Shown here: in pieces, positions 1-8,034 of the stretch
Layout of the letters: the number at the start of each line of letters is the position of its first letter
How positions within the stretch are numbered: position 1 is the first letter of the stretch
Source: CALAZP01 sp964410725
GTDB lineage: Bacteria; Bacteroidota; Bacteroidia; Chitinophagales; Saprospiraceae
Length of the DNA: 31,714 nt
Direction of reading: 5' to 3'
Assembly (NCBI GenBank): GCA_964410725.1
Contig: CAYPID010000027.1
Coordinates: 1-31,714 of the forward strand
Notes under the pieces: generated by a model
What the model was told of the DNA's origin: nothing
Databases searched by the model: none
The model's input: only the letters and a program-made list of their open reading frames with translations
Position numbers and translations under genes: made by a program

Positions 1-63
1 AAACTAAAGGATTGGAGCCTATTGTTTGTTTGACGCCCGGTAAACATAAAAAGATAAACTCGG

Positions 64-97
64 TTGAAAATCCCTTTAAAGGTTATTACTACCTTTG
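64..97 (+). promoter_or_regulatory. Bacteroidota-type promoter for the oad operon
   Basis: A TTG at 64-66 and TACCTTTG at 90-97 are 23 bases apart and fit the Bacteroidota housekeeping pattern (TTTG, about 20 bases, TAnnTTTG). Transcription would start near 104, twelve or so bases before the ATG at 116. The -33 element is only partial, so this is a pattern match rather than a proven promoter. It argues against the in-frame TTG at 95, which lies inside the -7 box, as the oadG start. Confidence 0.6.
73..82. repeat. 10-bp perfect palindrome between promoter elements
   Basis: CCTTTAAAGG is its own reverse complement and lies between the -33 and -7 elements of the oad promoter. That is where a repressor dimer could bind, but short palindromes of this AT-rich type also arise by chance, and no second copy was noticed at other promoters in the window. 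Confidence 0.25.
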
Positions 98-115
98 CAC
101 GCAAAAATCAAAAAG

Positions 116-352
116 ATGGAATCCATCAGTCAAATTCTCTTGTTATTGGTTGTAGGAATGGTTACCGTTTTTGCAGTTTTATCCTTAGTGGTGGGAACAG
201 GCAGCCTTTTAATTCGATTGGTTAATCGGTTTGAAAAACAAGACCAAAATCAAGAAAAGGTAGCAGATGCCCATACTGCAGTTTTAGCTGCAACTGTTTC
301 CATTATAACTCAAGGTAAAGCCCAAATTGTAAAAATCAATAAGACCAAATAA
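116..352 (+). CDS. oadG: OadG-family gamma subunit of Na+-pumping oxaloacetate decarboxylase
   Basis: A 78-residue protein with one N-terminal membrane segment (about residues 5-33) followed by a short charged, Ala/Thr-containing cytoplasmic tail. This is the layout of OadG/MmdD small subunits (PF04277), which hold the soluble biotin/carboxyltransferase subunit against the membrane beta subunit. The sequence alone is weakly conserved; the call rests on the topology and on oadA and oadB following directly (8-base and 1-base gaps). The ATG at 116 is chosen over an upstream in-frame TTG at 95 because that codon lies within the promoter -7 box. It is the first gene of a likely five-gene operon. 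Confidence 0.8.
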   Translation: MESISQILLLLVVGMVTVFAVLSLVVGTGSLLIRLVNRFEKQDQNQEKVADAHTAVLAATVSIITQGKAQIVKINKTK

Positions 353-360
353 AACCTGTT

Positions 361-2220
361 ATGGGAAAAGAATTGAAATTAGCCCTAATGTATAGGGATA
401 TGTGGCAATCTAGCGGCAAATACATGCCCAGAGCCGATCAGTTAGAAAAAGTGGCAGAGCCTATTATTGAAATGGGTTGTTTTGCACGAGTAGAAACCAA
501 TGGTGGTGGTTTCGAACAAATTAATCTATTGTTTGGCGAAAACCCCAACCATTCTGTTCGAAGGTGGACAAAAGCATTTAACCAAGCTGGGATTCAAACT
601 CAAATGTTGGAAAGGGGCTTAAATGGATTAAGTATGCGTCCTATGCCATTAGATGTTCGCAAACTTCTTTTCAAAGTTAAGAAAATACAAGGCACAGATA
701 TTTCTCGCTCCTTCGATGGACTCAACAATCCACAGAACCTTGAAAAATCTTTTGCCTACGCCAAAGAAGGGGGGATGATAGCTCAGGCCGCTTTGAGCAT
801 CACGCATTCCCCACTGCATACCGTAGAATATTACATTCAATTGGCCGATCAATTTATCGATTTAGGGGCTCAGGAAATTGCCATTAAGGATATGGCGGGA
901 ATAGGTCGACCGGTATCGATTGGCCGTATTGTAAAAGGAGTGCGCGAGCGTCATCCCAACATTATCATTCAATTTCATTCCCATACTACTCCTGGATTTT
1001 CGGTCACCTCAGCTCTAGAAGCTGCCAGGAATGGTGCTGATATTATTGATGTGGGTATGGAACCCCTTTCCTGGGGAACAGGGCATCCTGATCTTTTGAC
1101 CATTCATGCCATGTTAAAGGATGCGGGATTTTCTCTGCCGGACATCAACAAAAAAGCATACATGGAGGTAAGGACCCTCACGCAATCTTTTATTGATGAC
1201 TTTCTGGGGTACTATATGAATCCCAATAACCGAAAGATGAATGCTTTATTGATTGGACCAGGTTTGCCGGGGGGCATGATGGGAAGTTTAATGGCAGATT
1301 TGGAAAATAATCTTAAAAGTTTGAATAAATGGCTGGAAAAAAGGAATCTACCTAACAAAACGGAAGATGAATTACTTCTCGCTTTATTTGATGAAGTAGA
1401 ATACGCATGGCCTAAATTAGGATATCCTCCTTTGGTTACTCCATTTAGTCAATATGTCAAAAATGTTTCTTTGGTCAACGCAATCAATTTAATCAAGGGC
1501 AAGCAAAGGTGGGAAATGATTGATGAAAATACCTGGGGAATGATTTTGGGTCGCTCAGGACAACTGTTAGGACCAGTGGGGGAAGAATTAAAAGAATTGG
1601 CTGCTGACCAAAACAGAGAATTTTTTACCGGAAATCCACAAGATTTATACCCTGATCAATTGCCTATTTATCAAGAAAAAATGAAAGAATTAGGTTGGGA
1701 AAAGGGGCCAGATGATGAAGAGTTGTTAGAATATGCCATGCACCCGGAGCAGTATGAAAGATTTAAATCAGGACAAGCCAAAGAAGAATTTTTAAAAGAT
1801 TTAGAGCAAAAGCGTCAGCCTAAGGCAGCAACTACTGCTGATGCTACTGCCGCTCCACCTGTTGTTCAACCCACCTCCTTAAAAATTGAAATTGATGGGG
1901 TGTCTTACCAGGTAAAAGTTTCTTATGACGAATCTGAAGAAACGACTTCTCAAACATCAATTCAGGTACCTAAAAAGGAATCATCGACCCAATCCAAAAT
2001 ATTGGCTCCTTTGGAGGGGAAATTCTATCTCACGAAAGATCCAGGTGAAAAAGGGATTCAGATTGGGGATCTTATAGCTGAAGGGGATGCGATTGGATAT
2101 ATTGAATCTATGAAGGTCATGAATGCCATTACTGCGGATAAAGCTGGAAAAGTAACAGCGATTGTCGCCAAACATGGAGAGGAAGTGGAGGAAGATGATG
2201 TTTTGGTTAATTTGAATTGA
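361..2220 (+). CDS. oadA: Oxaloacetate decarboxylase (Na+ extruding) alpha subunit with C-terminal biotin carrier domain
   Basis: A 619-residue cytoplasmic subunit that transfers the carboxyl group of oxaloacetate to biotin, giving pyruvate; carboxybiotin is then decarboxylated by OadB. Residues about 5-290 form the carboxyltransferase TIM barrel, with Asp13 in RDMWQSS, the candidate carbamylated lysine Lys176 in IKDMAG, and metal ligands His206 and His208 in FHSHTT. Residues about 290-470 resemble the conserved pyruvate carboxylase/OadA domain (PYC_OADA). A Pro/Ala/Thr-rich linker near 490-510 leads to the biotinyl domain, where ESMKVMN places the biotinyl lysine at 585. The N-terminal 480 residues closely match what I recall of the Bacteroides-type OadA, including the GMEPLSWG segment. 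The coupling with oadG and oadB makes the pump role much more likely than pyruvate carboxylase. Confidence 0.93.
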   Translation: MGKELKLALMYRDMWQSSGKYMPRADQLEKVAEPIIEMGCFARVETNGGGFEQINLLFGENPNHSVRRWTKAFNQAGIQTQMLERGLNGLSMRPMPLDVRKLLFKVKKIQGTDISRSFDGLNNPQNLEKSFAYAKEGGMIAQAALSITHSPLHTVEYYIQLADQFIDLGAQEIAIKDMAGIGRPVSIGRIVKGVRERHPNIIIQFHSHTTPGFSVTSALEAARNGADIIDVGMEPLSWGTGHPDLLTIHAMLKDAGFSLPDINKKAYMEVRTLTQSFIDDFLGYYMNPNNRKMNALLIGPGLPGGMMGSLMADLENNLKSLNKWLEKRNLPNKTEDELLLALFDEVEYAWPKLGYPPLVTPFSQYVKNVSLVNAINLIKGKQRWEMIDENTWGMILGRSGQLLGPVGEELKELAADQNREFFTGNPQDLYPDQLPIYQEKMKELGWEKGPDDEELLEYAMHPEQYERFKSGQAKEEFLKDLEQKRQPKAATTADATAAPPVVQPTSLKIEIDGVSYQVKVSYDESEETTSQTSIQVPKKESSTQSKILAPLEGKFYLTKDPGEKGIQIGDLIAEGDAIGYIESMKVMNAITADKAGKVTAIVAKHGEEVEEDDVLVNLN

Positions 2221-2221
2221 C

Positions 2222-3418
2222 ATGGAGCTACTACAAAAACTTTTGGAGATGACAGCCATTGAGGCATTTATGTCTTCTCCTTTGTCGTTACTAATGTTGG
2301 CCATTTCATTTATCCTTCTGTACTTGGGAATCGGCAAAGGTTTTGAACCCTTGTTATTGGTTCCAATTGCATTTGGGATGATGTTGGCTAATTTCCCAGG
2401 TGGAAATATGGCTGTAGTGAATGCCGATTTGGTTAAAAATTTACACCTATTAGAAATTGCCCATGAATACGGCATTATGAATATGTTGTATTTCACGCTT
2501 ATTAAGACAGGACTTCTACCACCTCTAATTTTTATGGGGGTAGGTGCCATGACTGATTTTGGACCGATGTTGCGCAATCTTAGATTGGCATTTTTTGGTG
2601 CCGCAGCTCAAATTGGTATTTTCTCAGTAATGCTAGTGGCTGTTTTAATCGGGTTTTCTCCAAAAGAAGCGGGTGCTCTAGGAATTATTGGAGGTGCCGA
2701 TGGACCAACAGCAATTTATACCAGTATCATTTTGGCTCCTCATTTGTTGGGGCCAATTGCGATAGCAGCCTATTCCTATATGGCTTTGGTTCCCATTATT
2801 ATACCCCTAGTGGTGAAGTGGACTACTTCTGAATCTGAATTGAGGATCAATATGAAAGAGCAAGAACAATTATTTCCTTCTAAATTGGTCATCAAGAATT
2901 TACAAAAGGTAAAAATATTATTCCCGTTAGTTCTTGGGTTTTTTATCTTTTTGTTGGTTCCTTCTTCCGTCCCTTTAGTAGGCTTTCTTTTGTTTGGGAA
3001 TTTAGTGAAAGAAATTGGACAGGCAACTAACAGATTGTACCAGGCAGCTTCGGAGACGATAATGAATACTGCCACCATCTTCCTTGGGTTAACTGTTGGA
3101 GCTACCATGACGGCTGAAAGTTTTCTAACACCTCAAACTCTATTGATAGTAGGAGGTGGTTTTATTGCATTTGCTATATCTATAGCAGGAGGTATTTTTG
3201 CTGTTAAACTATACAATCTATTTGCTGATAAGAAAATAAATCCTTTGATTGGTGCTACCGGTTTGAGTGCTGTCCCAATGGCCTCTCGGGTAGCTAACGA
3301 AATAGCTTTGAAATACGATAAGACCAATCATTTGCTTCAATACGCTATGTCGAGTAATATATCAGGAGTAATAGGGTCAGCCGTAGCGGCAGGAGTTTTG
3401 ATTTCTTTTTTATCTTGA
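2222..3418 (+). CDS. oadB: Oxaloacetate decarboxylase beta subunit, Na+ pump
   Basis: A 398-residue polytopic inner-membrane protein, the carboxybiotin decarboxylase that exports Na+ (PF03977). Diagnostic parts are GGADGPT with the Na+-site aspartate at 160, GLSAVPMASR, and the C-terminal GVIGSAVAAG. About nine hydrophobic stretches are visible. The length is near the family norm, a little short of the roughly 430 residues of enterobacterial forms. It begins one base after the oadA stop, so translational coupling is likely. Related pumps use methylmalonyl-CoA or glutaconyl-CoA with the same beta subunit; the neighbouring OadA-type barrel fixes the substrate as oxaloacetate by inference. Confidence 0.95.
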   Translation: MELLQKLLEMTAIEAFMSSPLSLLMLAISFILLYLGIGKGFEPLLLVPIAFGMMLANFPGGNMAVVNADLVKNLHLLEIAHEYGIMNMLYFTLIKTGLLPPLIFMGVGAMTDFGPMLRNLRLAFFGAAAQIGIFSVMLVAVLIGFSPKEAGALGIIGGADGPTAIYTSIILAPHLLGPIAIAAYSYMALVPIIIPLVVKWTTSESELRINMKEQEQLFPSKLVIKNLQKVKILFPLVLGFFIFLLVPSSVPLVGFLLFGNLVKEIGQATNRLYQAASETIMNTATIFLGLTVGATMTAESFLTPQTLLIVGGGFIAFAISIAGGIFAVKLYNLFADKKINPLIGATGLSAVPMASRVANEIALKYDKTNHLLQYAMSSNISGVIGSAVAAGVLISFLS

Positions 3419-3438
3419 TATTTTAATTTAAGAAAATC

Positions 3439-5073
3439 ATGGAAAAAATATTCAAACTATCCTTAATCATAAGTACAGCTCTTTTAGTTGGTGCTGTTAT
3501 TGGGAATCAACTAGATCCCGATGATTTAAAAATTGCTGGTAAAGTAGCGGGGTTAGATTTTTCACGAAGTGAAATAGATTCTATGTATGAGGGCGTGGAG
3601 CGCGATCGATTGTCGTACATAGAAAGCCGTAAAAATCCATTAAATAATGCCACAGCACCTGCATTGGTTTTTAATCCAGTGCCTTCTGGTTTTGAATATC
3701 CTCAAGAAGTCAAACCCCTGTATTTCGAATTCAATGATGACGTCAATCTTCCTGATAATATTGATGATTTAGCATTTTATTCCGTTTCGGAATTGGGTAC
3801 CTTAATCAGACGGCGAAAGATAACTTCTGTGGAGTTAACCACTTTTTTCTTAGAGCGCTTAAAGAGACACAATTCTGAATTACATTGCGTGATAACTCTA
3901 ACAGAAGAAAGAGCGATGAGGCAGGCACAACAAGCGGATCAGGAAATTGCAGCAGGTCAATATCGCGGCTTGTTGCACGGAATTCCCTATGGTGCTAAAG
4001 ATTTATTTTCTGTTGCTGGTTATCCTACTACTTGGGGCGCCATGCCCTATAAAGATCAGGTCATCAATCAGGATGCGGCTGTAATTCAAAAACTCGATGA
4101 AGCGGGAGCCGTGTTATTAGGTAAATTGAGTATGGGGGCTTTGGCATGGGGTGATGTCTGGTATGGAGAAAAAACCAGAAACCCGTGGAATACTGCAATG
4201 GGATCCAGTGGTTCATCTGCTGGGTCAGGTTCGGCCGTAGCTGCTGGTTTAGTTCCCTTCGCTTTGGGAACGGAAACCTTGGGGTCTATCATTTCCCCAT
4301 CTACAGTCAATGGGATAACCGGATTGCGCCCCACCTTTGGAAGGGTTAGCAGAGATGGCGCCATGGCATTAGTTTGGTCCATGGATAAAATAGGCCCAAT
4401 GACGAGGAGTGCTGAAGATGCTGCCATTGTTTTCTCAGTTCTTCATGGGGCCGATAGTAAAGACCCAACCACAAAAGATTTTCCTTTCAACTATGATTCT
4501 AGAACCGATATCTCTTCCCTTAAAATTGGTTACTTACCAGCTGCATTTGATAGAGATTATGCATTTAAAAAGAATGATTCTTTAATTATTGAACTTCTGA
4601 AGGCAGAAGGGATTGAACTCATTCCAATTACCTTGCCCGCTCTTCCGGATTTAAGATTGATTTTAAATGTGGAATCAGCAGCCGCATTTGATGAATTGAC
4701 TACTTCTAATCGGGATGATCTGCTGGTCAGACAAATCAAGAATGCATGGCCTAACGTTTTTAGACAAGCTAGGTTGGTACCAGCTGTTGAATATGTCCAA
4801 GCCAACAGGAGAAGGAGTATTCTAATTGAACAAATGCAGGAAGTATTTGAGGAAGTTGATGTCTACCTGCATCCCACTTGGGGCGGTTCTAGTTTGACAA
4901 TAACCAACTATACTGGACATCCATCTATATGCTTTCCCAATGGATTTGTAGATGGATTGCCCTCAAGTATATCCATTACCGGTAGATTATATGATGAGGC
5001 CTCAATCCTTCATTTAGCCAAATTTATTCAAGATAGAACTGATTGGCATCAACAACATCCTTCGGGCTTTTAA
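3439..5073 (+). CDS. Exported amidase-signature-family hydrolase
   Basis: A 544-residue amidase-signature enzyme (PF01425). An N-terminal hydrophobic segment (about residues 6-22) indicates export or anchoring, and about 100 residues of unassigned sequence precede the catalytic domain. The Ser-cisSer-Lys triad can be placed at Lys187 (GAKDLF), Ser259 (GSSGSSAG) and Ser283 (ETLGSIISPS). The usual GTDTGGS is GTETLGS here, a variant in the nucleophile loop that does not remove the serine. The export signal argues against the cytoplasmic GatA role; a periplasmic amide or peptide substrate is inferred, its identity unknown. It lies 20 bases after oadB and 8 bases before the next gene, so it probably shares their transcript. 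Confidence 0.85.
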   Translation: MEKIFKLSLIISTALLVGAVIGNQLDPDDLKIAGKVAGLDFSRSEIDSMYEGVERDRLSYIESRKNPLNNATAPALVFNPVPSGFEYPQEVKPLYFEFNDDVNLPDNIDDLAFYSVSELGTLIRRRKITSVELTTFFLERLKRHNSELHCVITLTEERAMRQAQQADQEIAAGQYRGLLHGIPYGAKDLFSVAGYPTTWGAMPYKDQVINQDAAVIQKLDEAGAVLLGKLSMGALAWGDVWYGEKTRNPWNTAMGSSGSSAGSGSAVAAGLVPFALGTETLGSIISPSTVNGITGLRPTFGRVSRDGAMALVWSMDKIGPMTRSAEDAAIVFSVLHGADSKDPTTKDFPFNYDSRTDISSLKIGYLPAAFDRDYAFKKNDSLIIELLKAEGIELIPITLPALPDLRLILNVESAAAFDELTTSNRDDLLVRQIKNAWPNVFRQARLVPAVEYVQANRRRSILIEQMQEVFEEVDVYLHPTWGGSSLTITNYTGHPSICFPNGFVDGLPSSISITGRLYDEASILHLAKFIQDRTDWHQQHPSGF

Positions 5074-5081
5074 CCTAGCTA

Positions 5082-6302
5082 ATGGAAAAATGGGATTTAA
5101 TAGTTATTGGAGGCGGTGCTGCAGGCTTCTTTGGAGCCATTAGTGCGGCAAATCAAAATAAAGACCTTAAAGTGCTCATCCTTGAAAAAGGAAAAAGAGT
5201 CTTAGAAAAGGTGCGGATCTCAGGCGGGGGCCGTTGTAATGTCACTCATTCCTGCTTTGATCCAAAAATATTGAGTACATTTTATCCCAGAGGAGGTAGA
5301 GAATTGTTAGGACCCTTCCATAAATTTGGCCCAGGTGACACCATTCATTGGTTTGAATCCAAAGGTGTGGCTCTTAAAACCGAAGCGGATGGAAGGATTT
5401 TTCCAACCAGCGATGATTCGAATTCAATTGTAAAATGTCTTCAAAGCGAGCGGGAGCGTTTGGGAATTTCTTTGAAATTAGGGAGCAGGGTGACCACCTT
5501 GAAACAATTGGATAGTGGGTATTGGTCTGTTCATACAGATTTTGAGCACTATCAATCGAGTGCTGTATTAATGGCATCGGGCAGTAATCCCCATGTCTAT
5601 AAATTATTAGAACAAGTTGGTCTTCCCATTATTACACCGGTTCCCTCTCTATTTACTTTTAATTGTCATGATTCTCGTATAAAAGGTTTGCCAGGAATCA
5701 GTGTCAAGAATGCTGAACTAACCATTGCCGCTCCCCTATCTAAGCGCAAAATGAATGCCAGTGGCCCCCTATTAATAACTCATTGGGGGTTTAGTGGGCC
5801 AGCAATTTTGAAGCTCTCAGCTTGGGGTGCTCGACTATTAAAGGAAGTTGAATACCAGTTTGTACTCAAAGTAAATTGGTTGGGAATTCCGAGATTGAAT
5901 GCAGAAAATCTGTTGGAATCACAAGATAAAAAAGGCAAACTAAGTCGCTCCCCTTTTAAAATTCCACAAAGACTTTGGCTTGGGCTTTTGGCACATCTAA
6001 AAATTTCTGCGCTTTCCAATTGGGGGGATTTATCTAAAAAAAATAAAAATAGCTTACTCCGTGAATTATTGGAAGGCGAATTTGAAATTAAAGGAAAAAG
6101 TACCTTCAAGGAAGAATTCGTAACTGCTGGAGGAGTTGATCTAAAGGCCATTGATTTCAAAACTTTTCAATCAAAGGATTATCCAGGTTTATATTTAGCG
6201 GGTGAAGTATTAAACATTGATGGGGTCACAGGCGGATTTAATTTTCAAGCCGCCTGGACTGGAAGTTGGTTGGCAGGTCAAGCCATTGGTATATCAAAAT
6301 AA
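5082..6302 (+). CDS. HI0933/BaiN-family FAD-dependent oxidoreductase
   Basis: A 406-residue flavoprotein of the HI0933-like family (PF03486). The N-terminal Rossmann motif IGGGAAG (9-15) binds FAD, followed by an acidic residue at the end of beta-2 (ILEKGKR) and the family hallmark SGGGRCNVTH (47-56). The C-terminal FAD-contacting stretch GVTGGFNFQAAW is intact. The physiological substrate of most family members is unknown; some reduce bile-acid intermediates, which is unlikely to apply here. It starts 8 bases after the amidase stop and is probably the last gene of the oad transcript. Its last 9 bases overlap the convergent pseudouridine synthase gene. Confidence 0.9.
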   Translation: MEKWDLIVIGGGAAGFFGAISAANQNKDLKVLILEKGKRVLEKVRISGGGRCNVTHSCFDPKILSTFYPRGGRELLGPFHKFGPGDTIHWFESKGVALKTEADGRIFPTSDDSNSIVKCLQSERERLGISLKLGSRVTTLKQLDSGYWSVHTDFEHYQSSAVLMASGSNPHVYKLLEQVGLPIITPVPSLFTFNCHDSRIKGLPGISVKNAELTIAAPLSKRKMNASGPLLITHWGFSGPAILKLSAWGARLLKEVEYQFVLKVNWLGIPRLNAENLLESQDKKGKLSRSPFKIPQRLWLGLLAHLKISALSNWGDLSKKNKNSLLRELLEGEFEIKGKSTFKEEFVTAGGVDLKAIDFKTFQSKDYPGLYLAGEVLNIDGVTGGFNFQAAWTGSWLAGQAIGISK

Positions 6303-6983
6303 ATGATAAAAAAGTTTCCAAATTTGATCCTTTGGAGGCATAGCTTTGATGGTAACCGTTTCTTTTTTTACTGGATGTAGGAAAGAAAGCTCATAGCAGT
6401 GAAGGTATATATTACCACCTTGTTCAGGTTTATCAGCTCCGTATTTCAAATCTCCTCTAATGGGGCATCCAATTCCCATTAATTGCACTCTAATTTGGTG
6501 CGGCCTGCCAGTATGAGGTTTTACTTTAAGCAAATGATGGCTACCAATTTCAGCCAGCATTTCATAGCTTAATGAGCATTCCTTTGCATCAGAAGGTCTT
6601 TTCTTAGGATTGGGATATCTTTTTGTGATATTTTTTTCTTTATCCTTTTTGAGGTAATCTTCTATTTCACCATTCAATGGCTCTGGGCGGTTACCGCTTA
6701 CAGCAAAGTACGTTTTCTGAACTTGTCGATCTTGGAATAACTGATTCATCCTGCTCAAAGCCTTGCTTGTCCTCGCAAAAACCACTACCCCACTAACTGG
6801 TCTGTCCAGCCGATGTATGCATCCCAGAAATACATCTCCAGGCTTGTTGTATCGAACCTTGATGTATTCCTTAGCCATGTCCATTAAGGTAGTATCTCCT
6901 GTTTGATCACCCTGAACCAAAACCCCAGCTGGCTTGTTGACTGCCAATAAGTGATTGTCCTCGTAAATTACTTGAAAACTCAT
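6294..6983 (-). CDS. RluA-family RNA pseudouridine synthase
   Basis: A 229-residue enzyme converting uridine to pseudouridine in RNA (PF00849). The catalytic aspartate is Asp60 in the HRLD motif, preceded by the typical opening segment (IYEDNHLLAVNKPAG) and followed by the RPHQIRVQL segment of the family. There is no N-terminal S4 domain, so it resembles the short RluA/TruC-type enzymes rather than RluC/RluD. The target RNA (rRNA or tRNA) cannot be told from sequence. The ATG at 6983 is used: a longer open frame upstream would run into the divergent mqnD gene and lacks homology-like sequence. Confidence 0.9.
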   Translation of the reverse strand: MSFQVIYEDNHLLAVNKPAGVLVQGDQTGDTTLMDMAKEYIKVRYNKPGDVFLGCIHRLDRPVSGVVVFARTSKALSRMNQLFQDRQVQKTYFAVSGNRPEPLNGEIEDYLKKDKEKNITKRYPNPKKRPSDAKECSLSYEMLAEIGSHHLLKVKPHTGRPHQIRVQLMGIGCPIRGDLKYGADKPEQGGNIYLHCYELSFLHPVKKETVTIKAMPPKDQIWKLFYHLF

Positions 6984-7001
6984 ATTTTGTATTATCAAAT
7001 T

Positions 7002-7009
7002 CAAAAATA
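7002..7009 (-). promoter_or_regulatory. Candidate -7 element for the pseudouridine synthase gene
   Basis: On the minus strand this reads TATTTTTG, matching TAnnTTTG, with a predicted start of transcription about 12 bases before the ATG at 6983. No good TTTG is seen at the expected distance upstream. The box overlaps the first base of the divergent mqnD start codon. Confidence 0.35.
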
Positions 7010-7842
7010 TGAAATTATCTCTAGGGTTTTCCCCTTGTCCTAATGACACCTTCATTTTTGATGCTTTGATTCATCAAAAGATAGATACTAAGGGGGTTTC
7101 CTTCGAAGTTATTTTAGCGGACGTGGAGGAACTTAACCGAAAAGCTTTAGCAGGTGATTTGGATATTACCAAATTAAGTTACCATACTTATGCTTATGTC
7201 AGAGATCAGTATTATTTAATGCAATCAGGTGGTGCTTTGGGATATCAGTGCGGTCCGTTATTAATTGCCAAAAAACCACTTTCCAGAGCGGAGATAATAG
7301 CGGGTAAAATTGCAATTCCAGGAAAATTAACCACAGCTAATTTTCTTTTGGGATTAGCTTACCCAGAAGCAGTTAACAAAATTCCTTATTTATTTTCAGA
7401 TATTGAAAACGCAGTACTTCATGAGGAGGTCGATGCCGGATTAATTATTCATGAAAATAGATTCACCTATCAAAGCAAAGGGTTAGTCAAACTGATTGAT
7501 TTGGGAGAATATTGGGAAGAAAAGACTCAATTACCCATACCCCTTGGAGGAATTGCGATGAAAAGGAAACACCCTGAGTCATTGGTTCGACAAATTGATG
7601 AACTGATTAAAGCTTCTGTGCAGTATGCTTTTGATCACCCTGAAGCATCAAAGGAATTTATCCGTCAAAACGCTCAGGAAATGGATCCGTTAGTTTGCCA
7701 AAGTCACATTGACCTTTACGTTAATCAATACTCCTTACAACTGGGCCCACAAGGACTTTCCGCGGTACATACTTTATTTGACAATGCCTATAAAAAAGAG
7801 CTGATTCCTCCAAGTGATCAACCACTTTTCGCTGAATTTTAA
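7009..7842 (+). CDS. mqnD: 1,4-dihydroxy-6-naphthoate synthase, futalosine menaquinone pathway
   Basis: A 277-residue protein that converts cyclic de-hypoxanthine futalosine to 1,4-dihydroxy-6-naphthoate, a late step of the alternative menaquinone route. Its fold is that of a periplasmic-binding-protein-like hydrolase, although it acts in the cytoplasm. The N-terminal SPCPNDTFIF is the family hallmark and separates it from MqnA. KLSYHTYAYV and the conserved histidine near 148 (LIIHENR) are present. The length is normal. It is not next to other mqn genes except that a UbiA-type prenyltransferase lies 3.5 kb downstream. The spacer to the divergent pseudouridine synthase is only 25 bp. Confidence 0.94.
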   Translation: MKLSLGFSPCPNDTFIFDALIHQKIDTKGVSFEVILADVEELNRKALAGDLDITKLSYHTYAYVRDQYYLMQSGGALGYQCGPLLIAKKPLSRAEIIAGKIAIPGKLTTANFLLGLAYPEAVNKIPYLFSDIENAVLHEEVDAGLIIHENRFTYQSKGLVKLIDLGEYWEEKTQLPIPLGGIAMKRKHPESLVRQIDELIKASVQYAFDHPEASKEFIRQNAQEMDPLVCQSHIDLYVNQYSLQLGPQGLSAVHTLFDNAYKKELIPPSDQPLFAEF

Positions 7843-7893
7843 AATTTTCCCAATTTTTAAATTTCATATTTTTCATATTACTAAAAAAAACCA

Positions 7894-7901
7894 TACATTT
7901 G
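7894..7901 (+). promoter_or_regulatory. Candidate -7 element upstream of the hairpin before ald
   Basis: TACATTTG matches TAnnTTTG. The expected -33 position holds TTTC rather than TTTG. Transcription would start near 7908 and meet the terminator at 7945-7967, giving an RNA of about 60 bases unless it reads through into ald. Confidence 0.4.
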
Positions 7902-7944
7902 GTTTGTGTAATTATTAATGGTCGTTTTTTTACTTTTTATTGTT

Positions 7945-7967
7945 GCCGGCAACCGCCGGCTTTTTTT
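7945..7967 (+). terminator. Intrinsic terminator between mqnD and ald
   Basis: GCCGGC (7945-7950), loop AACC (7951-7954) and GCCGGC (7955-7960) form a six-pair all-G/C stem followed by seven T residues (7961-7967). It stands out strongly in this AT-rich spacer. It lies 102 bases after the mqnD stop and 67 bases before ald, so it may end mqnD transcription or a short leader started at the box at 7894. Confidence 0.85.
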
Positions 7968-7993
7968 ATTTCCAAAACTTTACATCTTTTTGT

Positions 7994-8001
7994 TAATTTC
8001 G
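7994..8001 (+). promoter_or_regulatory. Candidate -7 element for ald
   Basis: TAATTTCG is one base from TAnnTTTG and would start transcription near 8008, about 27 bases before the ald ATG. It lies just downstream of the terminator, the position expected for a dedicated ald promoter. The -33 region holds TTTC (7969-7972), a partial match. Confidence 0.4.
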
Positions 8002-8034
8002 GGCGTCCAAATCCAACCAATAAAACTTTAACGA

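Noticed and set aside
26..38. 13-bp string TTGTTTGACGCCC repeated at 30055-30067
   Set aside because: Several 13-bp matches are expected by chance in 31 kb. The second copy lies in the 3' end of prmA, and neither copy has flanking repeat structure.
1..47. A possible divergent gene start on the minus strand (ATG at 45-47, open to the left edge)
   Set aside because: Only 15 codons are visible, with no recognisable sequence and no convincing promoter; it cannot be supported from this window.
361..2220. Pyruvate carboxylase subunit B as the identity of the oadA product
   Set aside because: The domain order is compatible, but the gene is tightly linked with the membrane subunits oadG and oadB, and no biotin carboxylase gene is present.
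1981..2577. A 198-codon minus-strand frame across the oadA/oadB junction
   Set aside because: Both plus-strand genes are unmistakable here, and the reverse frame has no family-like sequence.
7918..8031. A 37-codon open frame across the hairpin before ald, as a leader peptide
   Set aside because: It has no alanine run or other regulatory codon bias. Its Phe/Leu/Ile-rich product simply reflects T-rich DNA, and it runs through the terminator and the second promoter box.
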